DNA from: Taklimakanibacter deserti
GTDB lineage: Bacteria; Pseudomonadota; Alphaproteobacteria; Rhizobiales; Aestuariivirgaceae
Assembly (NCBI GenBank): GCA_003574785.1
Contig: QORU01000014.1
Coordinates: forward strand, 124,001 to 188,000
Reading direction: 5' to 3'
DNA length: 64,000 nt
Position numbers and translations under genes: made by a program. Below the pieces are notes generated by a model. That model saw nothing but the letters and a program-made list of their open reading frames with translations. It was not told the origin of the DNA and searched no databases. Below, in pieces: positions 26,517-35,015 of this stretch; position 1 is the first letter of the stretch, and every line of letters begins with the position of its first letter.

Positions 26517-28657
26517 GCGAGCCTCGCACGCCGGGCGAACAACGCGAAGATGAGCGCGAGGAGCGTGAACAGCGCACCGAGGAGCATCAGGAGCTCGGAC
26601 GGCGTCGCCGTCGGCGGCAGATCGACGGTCTTGATCGCATCCTTCTGCGCGCTGACCGGGTTCTTGGTCATGGCGATCAGCGTGACATCGAGCTTGGCGT
26701 CGCGTTCGAGCACCGGGGGCGCGCTCTGCTCCGTGCCGAAGACCTTGTCATAGTCCCAGCCGGCCGGGAGATTGAGCGGGATCTCGGCGCGGGTCAGCTT
26801 CTCGCCGGGTTGGCGCGCCGGGGTCTTGTCGACCGCGACGAGGCTCGAGACGCGGCTGACCAGATGATGCTCGAGTGCCAGAGCGAGGATGCGCTTGTCG
26901 GCTTCCTCAGGCGTGATCGTGCCCATGGTCTGCGCCACTTCGGCGTCATCGATCTTGCGCCTGGCCCACAGCTTGGCGATTCCTTCGCCTTTCTCCGCTT
27001 TGTCGAGCGGCAGTGCCAGCGTCCAGTCACGCCCCGCAACCTCGGCCCTGAGCTTGAGCATGCCTTTGCGGTCCGGCATTTTCATCAGGACCATCACCGG
27101 CTCGCCCTGATAGACATCGGGCAGCGGCGATGGCGTCACTTCCGCCTGAGCCTGGTCGAACTCGGCTTTGAGATTGGTCACCGCCGGATTTTCGAGCTTG
27201 GCGAAGAGCTCGCGCATGCGGTCCTCGACCTGGCCGCCTTCGCCGATCATGGCATAGGCGCCGCGGCCGAGCTCGGCGGCGCGCGTCATGAGGAAGGAAT
27301 TCGGCGCCGAGCCGATGCCGACCATGAAGACGCGTGACCGCCCGCGCATCATCGACAGCACGTCGAACATCTCCTGTTCGTTGGCGATGGCGCCGTCGGT
27401 GATGAAGACGACCTGGCGCAGCGTCGTCCGATCGTCCGGCCGCGCGTCGCGCAAGGCGGCGCGCAGAGGTGGGATCATCTCGGTGCCGCCCGAGGCCTCG
27501 AGCCGTCCAACGAAGCTCTTGGCGGTCTGCACATTGTCGCGGCTCGCCTCGACCGTGTCCGGGAACAGGATGTCCATCGTGTCGTCGAAGCGCACGACAT
27601 TGAAGCGGTCCATGGGATCGAGGCGGTCGAGTGCATAGATGAGGCTCGCCTTGGCCTGCGACATGGAGGGCCCGCCCATCGATCCTGAATTGTCGATGAC
27701 GAAGACGACATCGCGCGGCTGGCGCTTCTCGGTCGCGGGCTGCACCTGCGGCGTCACATAGGCCAGGGCATAGTCGCTGCCATTGATGCTCTCGGCAAAG
27801 AGGCCGATCTGCGGCTCGGCACCCGGCAAGGGTTTCCAGGTGAGCTCGAAATCGCGGTCCGCGAATTCGGGGTTCGACAGGGCGATGCGTTTCGCGCCAT
27901 TCGCCAGCGCCTCGGCCGTGACATCATGGAAGGAGCTCTGCACGTCGCCCAGCGCGAAGCCGGGATTGAGATGGACGGTGAGCGTCAGCGGATTGACCGG
28001 CGCGGATTTACGCGGGTCGAGCACCGGGGGCATAATCCTGTCGCGATCGAGCACGCTGTCCTTGACGGTATAGAATTGCGCGTTCTCGGAGACGACGATC
28101 CTGGGGTCCGGCACATAGCGCGGCGCCACCACGGTCGGGACGCGCAGCGCGAACAACCCGCCCGACTGGCGGATTGCTTCCTGATATTCGATCTGGATGA
28201 CGATGGTCTCGTTGGGGCCGATATTGGCCACTTGGTTGGTGAAGATATTGGGACGCTCCTGGTCGAGGAGGGCGACCTTCTGGCCCTTGGCCTTCGCCTC
28301 CTCATAGATCTGCTTGGCTTCCCGGCGCTCCTTGATGTCGCCCATGATGATGCGCTCGCCGATCACCATCTTCAGCGTGTCGACGGCGGCATTCTCGGGT
28401 AGGGGGAATACATAGGTCCCCTCGATCCAGCCATTGGTCGGATTCCTGAAGTGCTGGGTCAAGCGGGTGCGGGCGATGGGCCCGGTTATGGTGATGTCGA
28501 AGTCGGTGGCGACCCGGGGCGCTTCGACATACTTCCCGGGCTCGTTGGTTTTGAGCAGCAGGGCGCCGGTGCCCATTTGCGATGGGGATACAAAGCCGGC
28601 GGAGGCACTGAGCGTCATGGCGATGACGCCCAGCAGTGTGAGCAATATTCGGTACAT
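26513..28657 (-). CDS. Sortase target protein with VIT and von Willebrand A domains
   Basis: Exported 714-residue protein of the marine proteobacterial sortase target type. It has a signal peptide (MYRILLTLLGVIAMTLSASA). A VIT domain follows at about 30-160 (TRLTQHFRNPTNGWIEGTYV). The VWA domain from about 318 has the MIDAS motif VIDNSGSMGG. The C-terminus has the sorting signal LPPTATP, a hydrophobic stretch and RRARLA. The ATG at 28657 is chosen because GGAG lies 9 bases upstream and it starts the signal peptide. It would be cleaved by the co-translated GN sortase; a role in surface adhesion or envelope remodelling is inferred. Confidence 0.92.
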   Translation of the reverse strand: MYRILLTLLGVIAMTLSASAGFVSPSQMGTGALLLKTNEPGKYVEAPRVATDFDITITGPIARTRLTQHFRNPTNGWIEGTYVFPLPENAAVDTLKMVIGERIIMGDIKERREAKQIYEEAKAKGQKVALLDQERPNIFTNQVANIGPNETIVIQIEYQEAIRQSGGLFALRVPTVVAPRYVPDPRIVVSENAQFYTVKDSVLDRDRIMPPVLDPRKSAPVNPLTLTVHLNPGFALGDVQSSFHDVTAEALANGAKRIALSNPEFADRDFELTWKPLPGAEPQIGLFAESINGSDYALAYVTPQVQPATEKRQPRDVVFVIDNSGSMGGPSMSQAKASLIYALDRLDPMDRFNVVRFDDTMDILFPDTVEASRDNVQTAKSFVGRLEASGGTEMIPPLRAALRDARPDDRTTLRQVVFITDGAIANEQEMFDVLSMMRGRSRVFMVGIGSAPNSFLMTRAAELGRGAYAMIGEGGQVEDRMRELFAKLENPAVTNLKAEFDQAQAEVTPSPLPDVYQGEPVMVLMKMPDRKGMLKLRAEVAGRDWTLALPLDKAEKGEGIAKLWARRKIDDAEVAQTMGTITPEEADKRILALALEHHLVSRVSSLVAVDKTPARQPGEKLTRAEIPLNLPAGWDYDKVFGTEQSAPPVLERDAKLDVTLIAMTKNPVSAQKDAIKTVDLPPTATPSELLMLLGALFTLLALIFALFARRARLA

Positions 28658-28886
28658 GGGATTCCGCTCCATAACGGCCTGTCCGCAATCGGGAGGCCGT
28701 GGCTTCATCATGTGGGATTGCCTGCCCATGCGTCGCGAGCGGGCAATCCGCCATTCTTTGGCCGCCGGTTGCCGCTATGGAGCGGTCCTTGCCTTGTTTT
28801 AGACAGGGCGATGTGGAAATGTACGGTTTTGTACGGCCTGGATCCTCACCTTCTCATAGCCATGCTGTTTCAGAGTTGATCCCTCC

Positions 28887-29648
28887 ATGACCGACCAGAC
28901 CCTCTCGGTTGAAGACAACGACGCCGTGGCGGACATCGTGCGCGAGGCGTTGGCGCGGCGGCGCATCACCCGCCAGTATCTCGCCGACCAGGCGAAGATC
29001 AGCCTCTCGACCTTGGAAAAGGCGTTGTCCGGCCAGCGCCCCTTCACCTTGGCGAGCATCGTGCGCCTCGAGGCGGCGCTCGGTCTCACCCTCAGGAAGC
29101 CGTCATCCGCCAAGCAGGCCGCCGCCGCACGCCACGCCGGCATCGCGCCGGAAGAACTCGGCTCCTATGCCAGGCGCGCGGTGTCCTGGATCGAGGACGA
29201 CTATGTGACGGTGAGGCCGTCCTTCTCCAATCCCGATTCGATCTATGCCTACCGCACCTCGATCGCCTGGCATGACGAGAGATCACATCTCGTCTTCCGC
29301 GAGAGCGAGCGCGTCGATGCCGCCTTCACCCAGAACGGCAGCGTGTCGATCCCGCATCAGTCGGGCTACATCTATCTCATCACCAACAAGTCCGGGCAGT
29401 ATCGCTTCATCATCATTTCGCGCCCGACGATCGCCGGCGAGATGTTCGGCATCCTCACGACCTTGCAGTCCGGCCGCGGCATGAGCCTGATGCCGGTCTC
29501 GACTCCCATCGTCTATGTGCCGGTCAAGACCATCGGTGGCGATCCGGCCTTCGGGCGGATCGAGAAGGGCCACCAGGCCTATGGCAAATACCGGGGCTTC
29601 GTGACCCGGGCGCTGGAAGAGCCTTTCGCCCTGCTGATCACGAAATAG
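28887..29648 (+). CDS. XRE family transcriptional regulator with C-terminal effector-like domain
   Basis: A 253-residue regulator. The N-terminal helix-turn-helix (about 14-65) reads ALARRRITRQYLADQAKISL and STLEKALSGQRPF. The remaining 180 residues form a strand-rich domain (YIYLITNKSGQYRFIIISRP) that I do not recognise, possibly a ligand sensor. It is divergent from the sortase target gene with a 229-base gap, so it could regulate that operon. It converges on the glycerophosphodiesterase gene with 4 bases between stops. Confidence 0.78.
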   Translation: MTDQTLSVEDNDAVADIVREALARRRITRQYLADQAKISLSTLEKALSGQRPFTLASIVRLEAALGLTLRKPSSAKQAAAARHAGIAPEELGSYARRAVSWIEDDYVTVRPSFSNPDSIYAYRTSIAWHDERSHLVFRESERVDAAFTQNGSVSIPHQSGYIYLITNKSGQYRFIIISRPTIAGEMFGILTTLQSGRGMSLMPVSTPIVYVPVKTIGGDPAFGRIEKGHQAYGKYRGFVTRALEEPFALLITK

Positions 29649-29652
29649 CGAG

Positions 29653-30639
29653 TCAGTGCCGGCCCTGCGCGTGCAGCTCTTCGGCAATGGCTGCGATCTC
29701 ATTCGTCCAGATGCCGCCGGAATAATTCGATGGCAGGCGCTTGAGCTCTTCGGTCGAATCAATGCCGGTGGAGAATTCGCCGCCATGATAGGGGCCGAGA
29801 AGGAAGACCTGCGTGCCGGCTTCTTCCATGCGGTCGAGGAAGCGGTCGGGCCAGCCCCACAACCATGGCGCGATGTTGACCGGTACGAGAAGCGCCGTGT
29901 CGCGGCAGGCGGCGGGTAGCAACCCCGTCCAGCCATAGGACCAATAGCGAAAGACGCAGTCTTGCAGAGTCTGGCGCGACAGGATCGTGATGTCGGGCAG
30001 GCGTTGCTTCACTTCGGTCAGCGGCCTATGCCCGCCATAGACGATGAGCGCCTTGCGTCTTTCCGGCGTCAAAGTTGTGAGTGTCTCGGCGAGCTTTCTG
30101 CCTTCGTCAGGATCGTTGCTCTTCACATTGATGATGAAGCGCTGCGTGGGAAACGTGCCGAGAACCTCGGTGAGCGTCGGCATAAGGCCCAAGCCCTTGC
30201 CGCGGAACGGATAGGTCTTGCCGCCATCGGCGGTATAGCCATAGCCGATATCGAGCGCCTTGAGTTCCGTCATGCTGTGCTCGCGCGTGACGCCTTTGCC
30301 GTTGGTGCGGCAATCGAGCGTCCAATCGTGGAAGACCGCGAACTGGCCGTCGGTCGTCGGATGGACGTCGAATTCGACGATGTCGGCGCCAGCATCGAAG
30401 GCGGCCTTCATCGAGGCGATGGTATTCTCGAGGAATTCGTGCCGCGGCGGGAATATCCGCGTCGCCGTGCAGGTGTCGTTCTGAAGCCCGGCCGAATCGA
30501 AACGCTGCGCCATGCCGCGATGGGCGAGAAGCGTCGGCTTGCCGCTTCGCAGGCCCGTCAGGAGATTCGTATTGGCCATGAAGACAAAGCCGGCAAGCCC
30601 GGCAACGGCGACAAGCGCGCCGCGCAGCCATTTCCGCAT
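29653..30639 (-). CDS. Exported glycerophosphodiester phosphodiesterase family protein
   Basis: A 328-residue protein with an N-terminal membrane anchor or signal (MRKWLRGALVAVAGLAGFVF). The GDPD TIM barrel starts at LLAHRGMAQRF and has the metal-binding ENTIASMKAAFDAGADIVEF followed by DVHPTTDGQFAVFHD. It would hydrolyse glycerophosphodiesters to glycerol 3-phosphate outside the cytoplasm. An insert with Cys pairs (NDTCTATRIF) between His and the ENT motif is longer than in UgpQ-like enzymes. It is 9 bases downstream of the PNPOx-like gene on the same strand. Confidence 0.87.
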   Translation of the reverse strand: MRKWLRGALVAVAGLAGFVFMANTNLLTGLRSGKPTLLAHRGMAQRFDSAGLQNDTCTATRIFPPRHEFLENTIASMKAAFDAGADIVEFDVHPTTDGQFAVFHDWTLDCRTNGKGVTREHSMTELKALDIGYGYTADGGKTYPFRGKGLGLMPTLTEVLGTFPTQRFIINVKSNDPDEGRKLAETLTTLTPERRKALIVYGGHRPLTEVKQRLPDITILSRQTLQDCVFRYWSYGWTGLLPAACRDTALLVPVNIAPWLWGWPDRFLDRMEEAGTQVFLLGPYHGGEFSTGIDSTEELKRLPSNYSGGIWTNEIAAIAEELHAQGRH

Positions 30640-30648
30640 GCGAGACTC

Positions 30649-31095
30649 TCAGAGCGAGGTGAATTTCGCTCTGTACTGCTCACGCAATTGGGCTTCCGTA
30701 TGGCCGATGTCGTAGGCCGGCGACAAAATGAGGCTCGCCGTTTCGATATCGACACGCACCACGGCCTTCATGATGTCGGTGTAGCCCTTCCAGCTGCTGA
30801 AGACGGCGAAGAGGGGCGCGAATTCGGGGGCACTCCTGGCGAACATGTGAGCGCGGCCGCGTACCCTGACCGCCTTGCGCGCCAGCACGTCGAGGAAATT
30901 GATCTCGACCGTCGGACGCTCGGCGATATTGCCCATGGTTTTGGGCGAGCGGATATGGCCGAAGGCGAGCTGCCGGTCGTTGAGCACGACGAAGGTGCCT
31001 TTGGGCGAGAGATTGGGCGTCCCGTCCTGGTTGACGCTGGCGACGAAGCCCAGAGGGTAGGTCGTGATGAGCGATTTCATGTCGTCGGTGAGCAT
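30649..31095 (-). CDS. Pyridoxamine 5'-phosphate oxidase-like FMN-binding protein
   Basis: Protein of 148 residues with the PNPOx-like split barrel. FVASVNQDGTPNLSPKGTFV and INFLDVLARKAVRVRGRA match the FMN-binding general fold. It is smaller than true PdxH and lacks its C-terminal substrate-contact region, so a B6 oxidase role is unproven. It is divergent from a MocR regulator gene across 65 bases containing half of a perfect inverted repeat, which makes it a likely target of that regulator. Confidence 0.82.
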   Translation of the reverse strand: MLTDDMKSLITTYPLGFVASVNQDGTPNLSPKGTFVVLNDRQLAFGHIRSPKTMGNIAERPTVEINFLDVLARKAVRVRGRAHMFARSAPEFAPLFAVFSSWKGYTDIMKAVVRVDIETASLILSPAYDIGHTEAQLREQYRAKFTSL

Positions 31096-31150
31096 GCGCG
31101 GATCCTATCCGATCTTGAGGCCTCTGTTCAGCGCCCGATGCTTGTGGCAG

Positions 31151-31200
31151 AAGTGGACTGATGAAAAGAGCCACATCACACAGAGAGGGACAGTCCACTT
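31151..31200. promoter_or_regulatory. Perfect 10-base inverted repeat flanking the mocR-type start codon
   Basis: AAGTGGACTG (31151-31160) and CAGTCCACTT (31191-31200) are exact reverse complements with 30 bases between. The left arm ends one base before the ATG at 31161, and the right arm lies inside the coding start. The position between two divergent genes suggests an operator bound by the MocR protein for autoregulation and for control of the PNPOx-like gene. Confidence 0.6.
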
Positions 31201-32603
31201 TCGGCGAGGCGGCGCTCGCCGGCATCAGTCTCGACCGGGTCGACCGCGAGCCGCTGCACCGCCAGCTCGCCAGCGAGCTGAAACGCCTCATCCTGGCCCA
31301 GGCCATCGCCCCAGGTGCCCGCCTGCCGTCGAGCCGCCTCTATGCCGAGGAGCTCGGCGTGTCGCGCGCGACCGTCGTCGCCGCCGTGGATGAGCTCATT
31401 GCCGAGGGCTATGCCGAAGGCCGGCATGGCTCCGGCGTCTTCGTGGCGCCCGATTTGCCGGACCACGTCCTGCGGGCGGCGGAGCAGGTCGCGCCCTTGG
31501 CCGAGACGGGGCTGCCGCGCCCCGACGAGGTCAGGCCTTTCCAGCCGGCAGCGCCGGAGCTGGCGCTCTTCCCGCACGAGCAATGGGCCAAGCTCATGCT
31601 CAAGACCTGGCGCAACCCGATCCGCGAGCTCCTGGCCTCACCCGATCCCTTGGGCTGGGCGCCGTTGCGCCTGGCGATCGCGGACCACTTGCGCGCCTTT
31701 CGCGGCATGCGCTGCGCGCCGGAGCAAGTGGTGATCACCAGCGGGGCCGGCGAGGGGCTCGAGCTTCTGGCCCAGAGCATCCTGAAGCGCGGCGACAAGG
31801 TCCTGATCGAGGAGCCGGGCTATGTCCTGATCCGCCGCACCTTCTCCGAGCTCGGTCTCAAGACCGTCTCGATCCCGGTCGATGAGGGCGGCCTCGACAT
31901 CGCCAAGGGACCCAAGGACGCACGCGCCGCGGTGGTGACGCCCGCCCGCCACTATCCCCTCGGCATGACCATGCCGCTCGCCCGCCGCCTGGCGCTGCTC
32001 GACTGGGCGCGCGCGCGCCGCAGCTGGATCATCGAGGACGATTACGACAGCGAGTATCGCTATCACGGCAAGCCGCTGCCGGCGCTGATGGGCGTCGACG
32101 ACGCGGGCGTGGTGATCTCGCTCGGCTCCTTCTCCAAGACCATGCTGCCGGGCCTGCGCATCGGCTATCTCGTGGTCCCGCATGATCTCCTGCCGGGCCT
32201 CTCCGCTGTGATGCGCGAGAGGGGTGCCCGCGTCTCGCTCTTCCTGCAGCCGGTGCTCGCCGAGTTCATGCGCCACGGCCACTATGCCGTCCACATAAGG
32301 CGCATGCGCCGGCTCTACACCAGACGCCAGCTGGCGCTGCGCGAGGCGATCGCGCGCCATGCCGATGATGTGCTGGCGACGACGCCGGAACCGGCCGGCA
32401 TGCATCTGATCTGCAGCCTGAAGAACGGCATGAGCGACCGCGACGCATCGAAACGCGCAGGCAGCGTCGGATTGCTGGCGCCGGCACTTTCCGACTATTT
32501 CGCCGGCGAGCCCTTCCGGCAGGGATTGGTTCTCGGCTATGCCGGCTTCGATGAAGCCGTGATCGACGGATCGATCAGGAAACTCGCCGAAGCCTTGCGT
32601 TGA
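31161..32603 (+). CDS. MocR/PdxR family GntR-aminotransferase regulator
   Basis: A 480-residue chimeric regulator. The N-terminal GntR winged helix is at about 22-95 (REPLHRQLASELKRLILAQA, then LYAEELGVSRATVVAAVDEL). The C-terminal fold-type I aminotransferase-like domain runs from about 135. PLP contacts are visible: EDDYDSEYRYHG, and the Schiff-base Lys in LGSFSKTMLPGLRIGY. Such proteins sense PLP or an amino-compound complex and control B6, GABA or amino-acid genes. The PNPOx-like gene is divergent, and an AbgB-like amidohydrolase gene follows by 12 bases, so both may be its targets. Confidence 0.9.
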   Translation: MKRATSHREGQSTFGEAALAGISLDRVDREPLHRQLASELKRLILAQAIAPGARLPSSRLYAEELGVSRATVVAAVDELIAEGYAEGRHGSGVFVAPDLPDHVLRAAEQVAPLAETGLPRPDEVRPFQPAAPELALFPHEQWAKLMLKTWRNPIRELLASPDPLGWAPLRLAIADHLRAFRGMRCAPEQVVITSGAGEGLELLAQSILKRGDKVLIEEPGYVLIRRTFSELGLKTVSIPVDEGGLDIAKGPKDARAAVVTPARHYPLGMTMPLARRLALLDWARARRSWIIEDDYDSEYRYHGKPLPALMGVDDAGVVISLGSFSKTMLPGLRIGYLVVPHDLLPGLSAVMRERGARVSLFLQPVLAEFMRHGHYAVHIRRMRRLYTRRQLALREAIARHADDVLATTPEPAGMHLICSLKNGMSDRDASKRAGSVGLLAPALSDYFAGEPFRQGLVLGYAGFDEAVIDGSIRKLAEALR

Positions 32604-32615
32604 ACGGAACACGAT

Positions 32616-34205
32616 ATGCTCTCACCTGCACATGACACCGCCTTTGATTTTGTCGACAAGCGTCATGGCGACTGGTCGCAATGGAACGCCCATATCTGGG
32701 CGCTCGCCGAAACCGCTTGGCGCGAATATCGCTCGGCCGAATGGTATGTGGCGCGCTTGCGGGCGGAAGGCTTTACCGTCGAGGCGGGCTCGGGCGGCAT
32801 GCCGACGGCTTTCTCGGCGACCTGGTCGAACGGCAAGGGCCCTCGGATCATGGCCTATGCCGAATATGACGCGGTGCCCGGCAACTGCCAGGCAGCCTTA
32901 CCCTATCGCGCGCCGCGCAAGGGATTGTCGCGCTTCGCCGGCGGCCATACCGATCCGCATTCGGCCCTGGGCATGGGCGCGCTCGTCGGCGCCTTGGCGG
33001 CGAAAGCGGCCATGGAGACGCACGGCATCGAGGGCACCATCCGTTTCATGGGCGAGCCCGCCGAGAAGGTGAGGGGCTCGAAGCCTATTCACGCGGCCAA
33101 GGGCTATTATGACGGGCTCGATGCCATCATCTCCTTCCATCCTTTCTACATGCTGCCCTATTGCAATACCTGCCGGTGGGATACGCATTGCGGGCCCTAT
33201 TATGCGGCGATCTACGAGTTCCTGTGCGATGCTCCTGAGACCTGGCTCAAGCATGCGGCCAAGGGACCGATCCCCGCCGCCCACACCTCGGCGCGGGCCC
33301 CTGGCGCCAATGACGCGGTCGTCGCCATGTACACGCTCTCCAAGATGATGCGCGACCACATGCTGCCGCATACCGGCACCTGGACGCTGAACGAAACCAT
33401 TCTCGCCAGCGGCCAGGCGACGGCCGACAATCTTGCCGCCCAGATGGCGCAGATCATGTTCGCAGCACGCACGCCCGACCGCGCGATGCTCGACAGCATC
33501 TACGCCGTGCTCGACCGCAATGCCGAGAGCGCGGCGCTCGCCGCGCATTGCCGCTGGCGCCGGCATTGGGTGTCGAAATCGCGCCCCGGCCTCGCCAATC
33601 ATGCGCTGGCCGAGATCACCTACCGCAATTTCGAGCGTGCTGGCCCGCCGCGCTTCGGCGCCGAGGCCATCGAGGTGGCGCAGGCGATCCAGAAGGAGCT
33701 CGAGCTCGAGCCGATGGCGCGTCCCTTCATTCCCGAGATCGAAGAGCTCATCTCGCCGCAAGAGGCCGAGCGAAAGGTGCGCGCCACCATTCCCTCCTGG
33801 CAGACGCATTATACGTCCGACGACTATACCGACATGACCTGGCATGCGCCCTCGGTGCGCTTCTATGTCGGCCGCGCCACGCTGAAGGCGCCCCAGGGCT
33901 TCGCCTATCCCGACTGGGTGATGAACGCGCTGGGCGGCATCCCTGCGACCATCGATCCGACGGTTGCGACCGCCGCCCGCACGATTGCCGGGACGATGCT
34001 CGATCTCATGACCGACGGACCGGCGCTGGCGCGAGCCAAGGCGGAGTTTGCCGACCGTCTCGCCGCGGCGGGCGATGACGTGAAGCCGTGGTGCGACTAT
34101 GCGCCGCCGCTCGATTTCCCATGGCCCGACTATGTCGAAACGCCGCGCGGACGCGAATGGTGGATACCGGCGACGGCGGAAGACCGAGCTCTGGGGCGGG
34201 AGTGA
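32616..34205 (+). CDS. AbgB-like M20 amidohydrolase with altered metal-site motifs
   Basis: A 529-residue M20 superfamily protein related to aminobenzoyl-glutamate utilisation protein B. AYAEYDAVPGNCQAALPYR matches the family active-site entry, and AHTSARAPGANDAVVAMY matches the mid region. Two usual features differ: CGHN is replaced by GGHTDPHSALGMGA, and the Glu-Glu pair of PAEEGGGGK reads PAEKVRGSK, so the second Glu is Lys. It is also about 50 residues longer than typical AbgB. It might have a changed metal count or substrate. It follows the MocR gene closely, suggesting shared expression. Confidence 0.78.
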   Translation: MLSPAHDTAFDFVDKRHGDWSQWNAHIWALAETAWREYRSAEWYVARLRAEGFTVEAGSGGMPTAFSATWSNGKGPRIMAYAEYDAVPGNCQAALPYRAPRKGLSRFAGGHTDPHSALGMGALVGALAAKAAMETHGIEGTIRFMGEPAEKVRGSKPIHAAKGYYDGLDAIISFHPFYMLPYCNTCRWDTHCGPYYAAIYEFLCDAPETWLKHAAKGPIPAAHTSARAPGANDAVVAMYTLSKMMRDHMLPHTGTWTLNETILASGQATADNLAAQMAQIMFAARTPDRAMLDSIYAVLDRNAESAALAAHCRWRRHWVSKSRPGLANHALAEITYRNFERAGPPRFGAEAIEVAQAIQKELELEPMARPFIPEIEELISPQEAERKVRATIPSWQTHYTSDDYTDMTWHAPSVRFYVGRATLKAPQGFAYPDWVMNALGGIPATIDPTVATAARTIAGTMLDLMTDGPALARAKAEFADRLAAAGDDVKPWCDYAPPLDFPWPDYVETPRGREWWIPATAEDRALGRE

Positions 34206-34309
34206 CTACGCGCCGCGTTGCGAGCCATTCCGAATCAAAGCGCCGAGATCGCCGCGACCCTTAGCCGCTGGTTTCCCTTCATAATCATGCCCATATCGAC
34301 GCGCACCAC

Positions 34310-34783
34310 ATGCACATGCGTCGCATCATCCTCGAGCTTGCCATCGCCACCGGCCTTACCGTGGCGGCCGTCGTCGCCGTCGTGGTGGCGGCGCATGCCG
34401 GCGAAGTCATGGTGTCGGGCGCCTTTGCGCGTGCCTCCGCCACACCGGCGGCGAAAGCGGGCGCGGTCTATTTCACCATCCGCAACGAGGGTGCTGCCGC
34501 CGATACGCTCACCAGTGTCGCGACCGACGCCGCGCAGTCGGCGATGCTGCATGAGAATGTCGAGGAGAACGGCGTGGTGAGCATGCGTCACCTCGAAGCG
34601 CTTGCGATCGCGCCCAAGGAGACGGTGACGCTCAGCCCGACCAAGCTGCATGTGATGCTGATGGGACTGAAGGCACCGCTCAAGAAGGGCCAGCATATTT
34701 CGCTCACCTTGACTTTCGAGAAAGCCGGCCAGGTCAAGGTCGATGTGCCCGTGGGCAGTGTCGCCGCCAATGCGGTGGAGTAG
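34310..34783 (+). CDS. PCu(A)C periplasmic copper chaperone
   Basis: A 157-residue exported protein that delivers Cu(I), typically to cytochrome oxidase. A long hydrophobic signal (about 5-28) ends in AHAGEV. The Cu-binding pattern H-x10-M-x21-H-x-M is intact: His in MLHENVEENG, Met in VVSMRHL, and HVM in KLHVMLMGLKAPLKKG. It is encoded alone, 104 bases after the amidohydrolase, with no SCO gene beside it. Confidence 0.9.
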   Translation: MHMRRIILELAIATGLTVAAVVAVVVAAHAGEVMVSGAFARASATPAAKAGAVYFTIRNEGAAADTLTSVATDAAQSAMLHENVEENGVVSMRHLEALAIAPKETVTLSPTKLHVMLMGLKAPLKKGQHISLTLTFEKAGQVKVDVPVGSVAANAVE

Positions 34784-34831
34784 AAACAGCAGGACGCGAC
34801 GGCTCAAGCGGGGCGATTTCGGACGGCCGAA

Positions 34832-34861
34832 TATCAGGGATTATCAGGGATTATCAGGGAA
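34832..34861. repeat. Tandem 10-base repeat, three copies
   Basis: The unit TATCAGGGAT (last copy ending GGGAA) is repeated three times in the 232-base gap between the PCu(A)C gene and the end of fmt. The following 150 bases are richer in A+T and contain no supported gene; an open frame through the repeat has no start signal or homology that I recognise. Confidence 0.6.
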
Positions 34862-35015
34862 TTTTCGAAAAAATTGCCCGGCTTTAGTGATATCAAGGGG
34901 TTAGACTTCCGAGCAGGGAATTCACCGTTCCGGGCGGCGCTAGCCCACAGACGCAATTCTCACACTGGTATTTCCCAAATCCCACGGCTTGGCCCGCGAT
35001 TGCAACAGGATTCTG

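Noticed and set aside
34832..35015. Phage or integron attachment site
   Set aside because: No integrase, tRNA gene or matching flank in the window; only a simple tandem repeat is supported.
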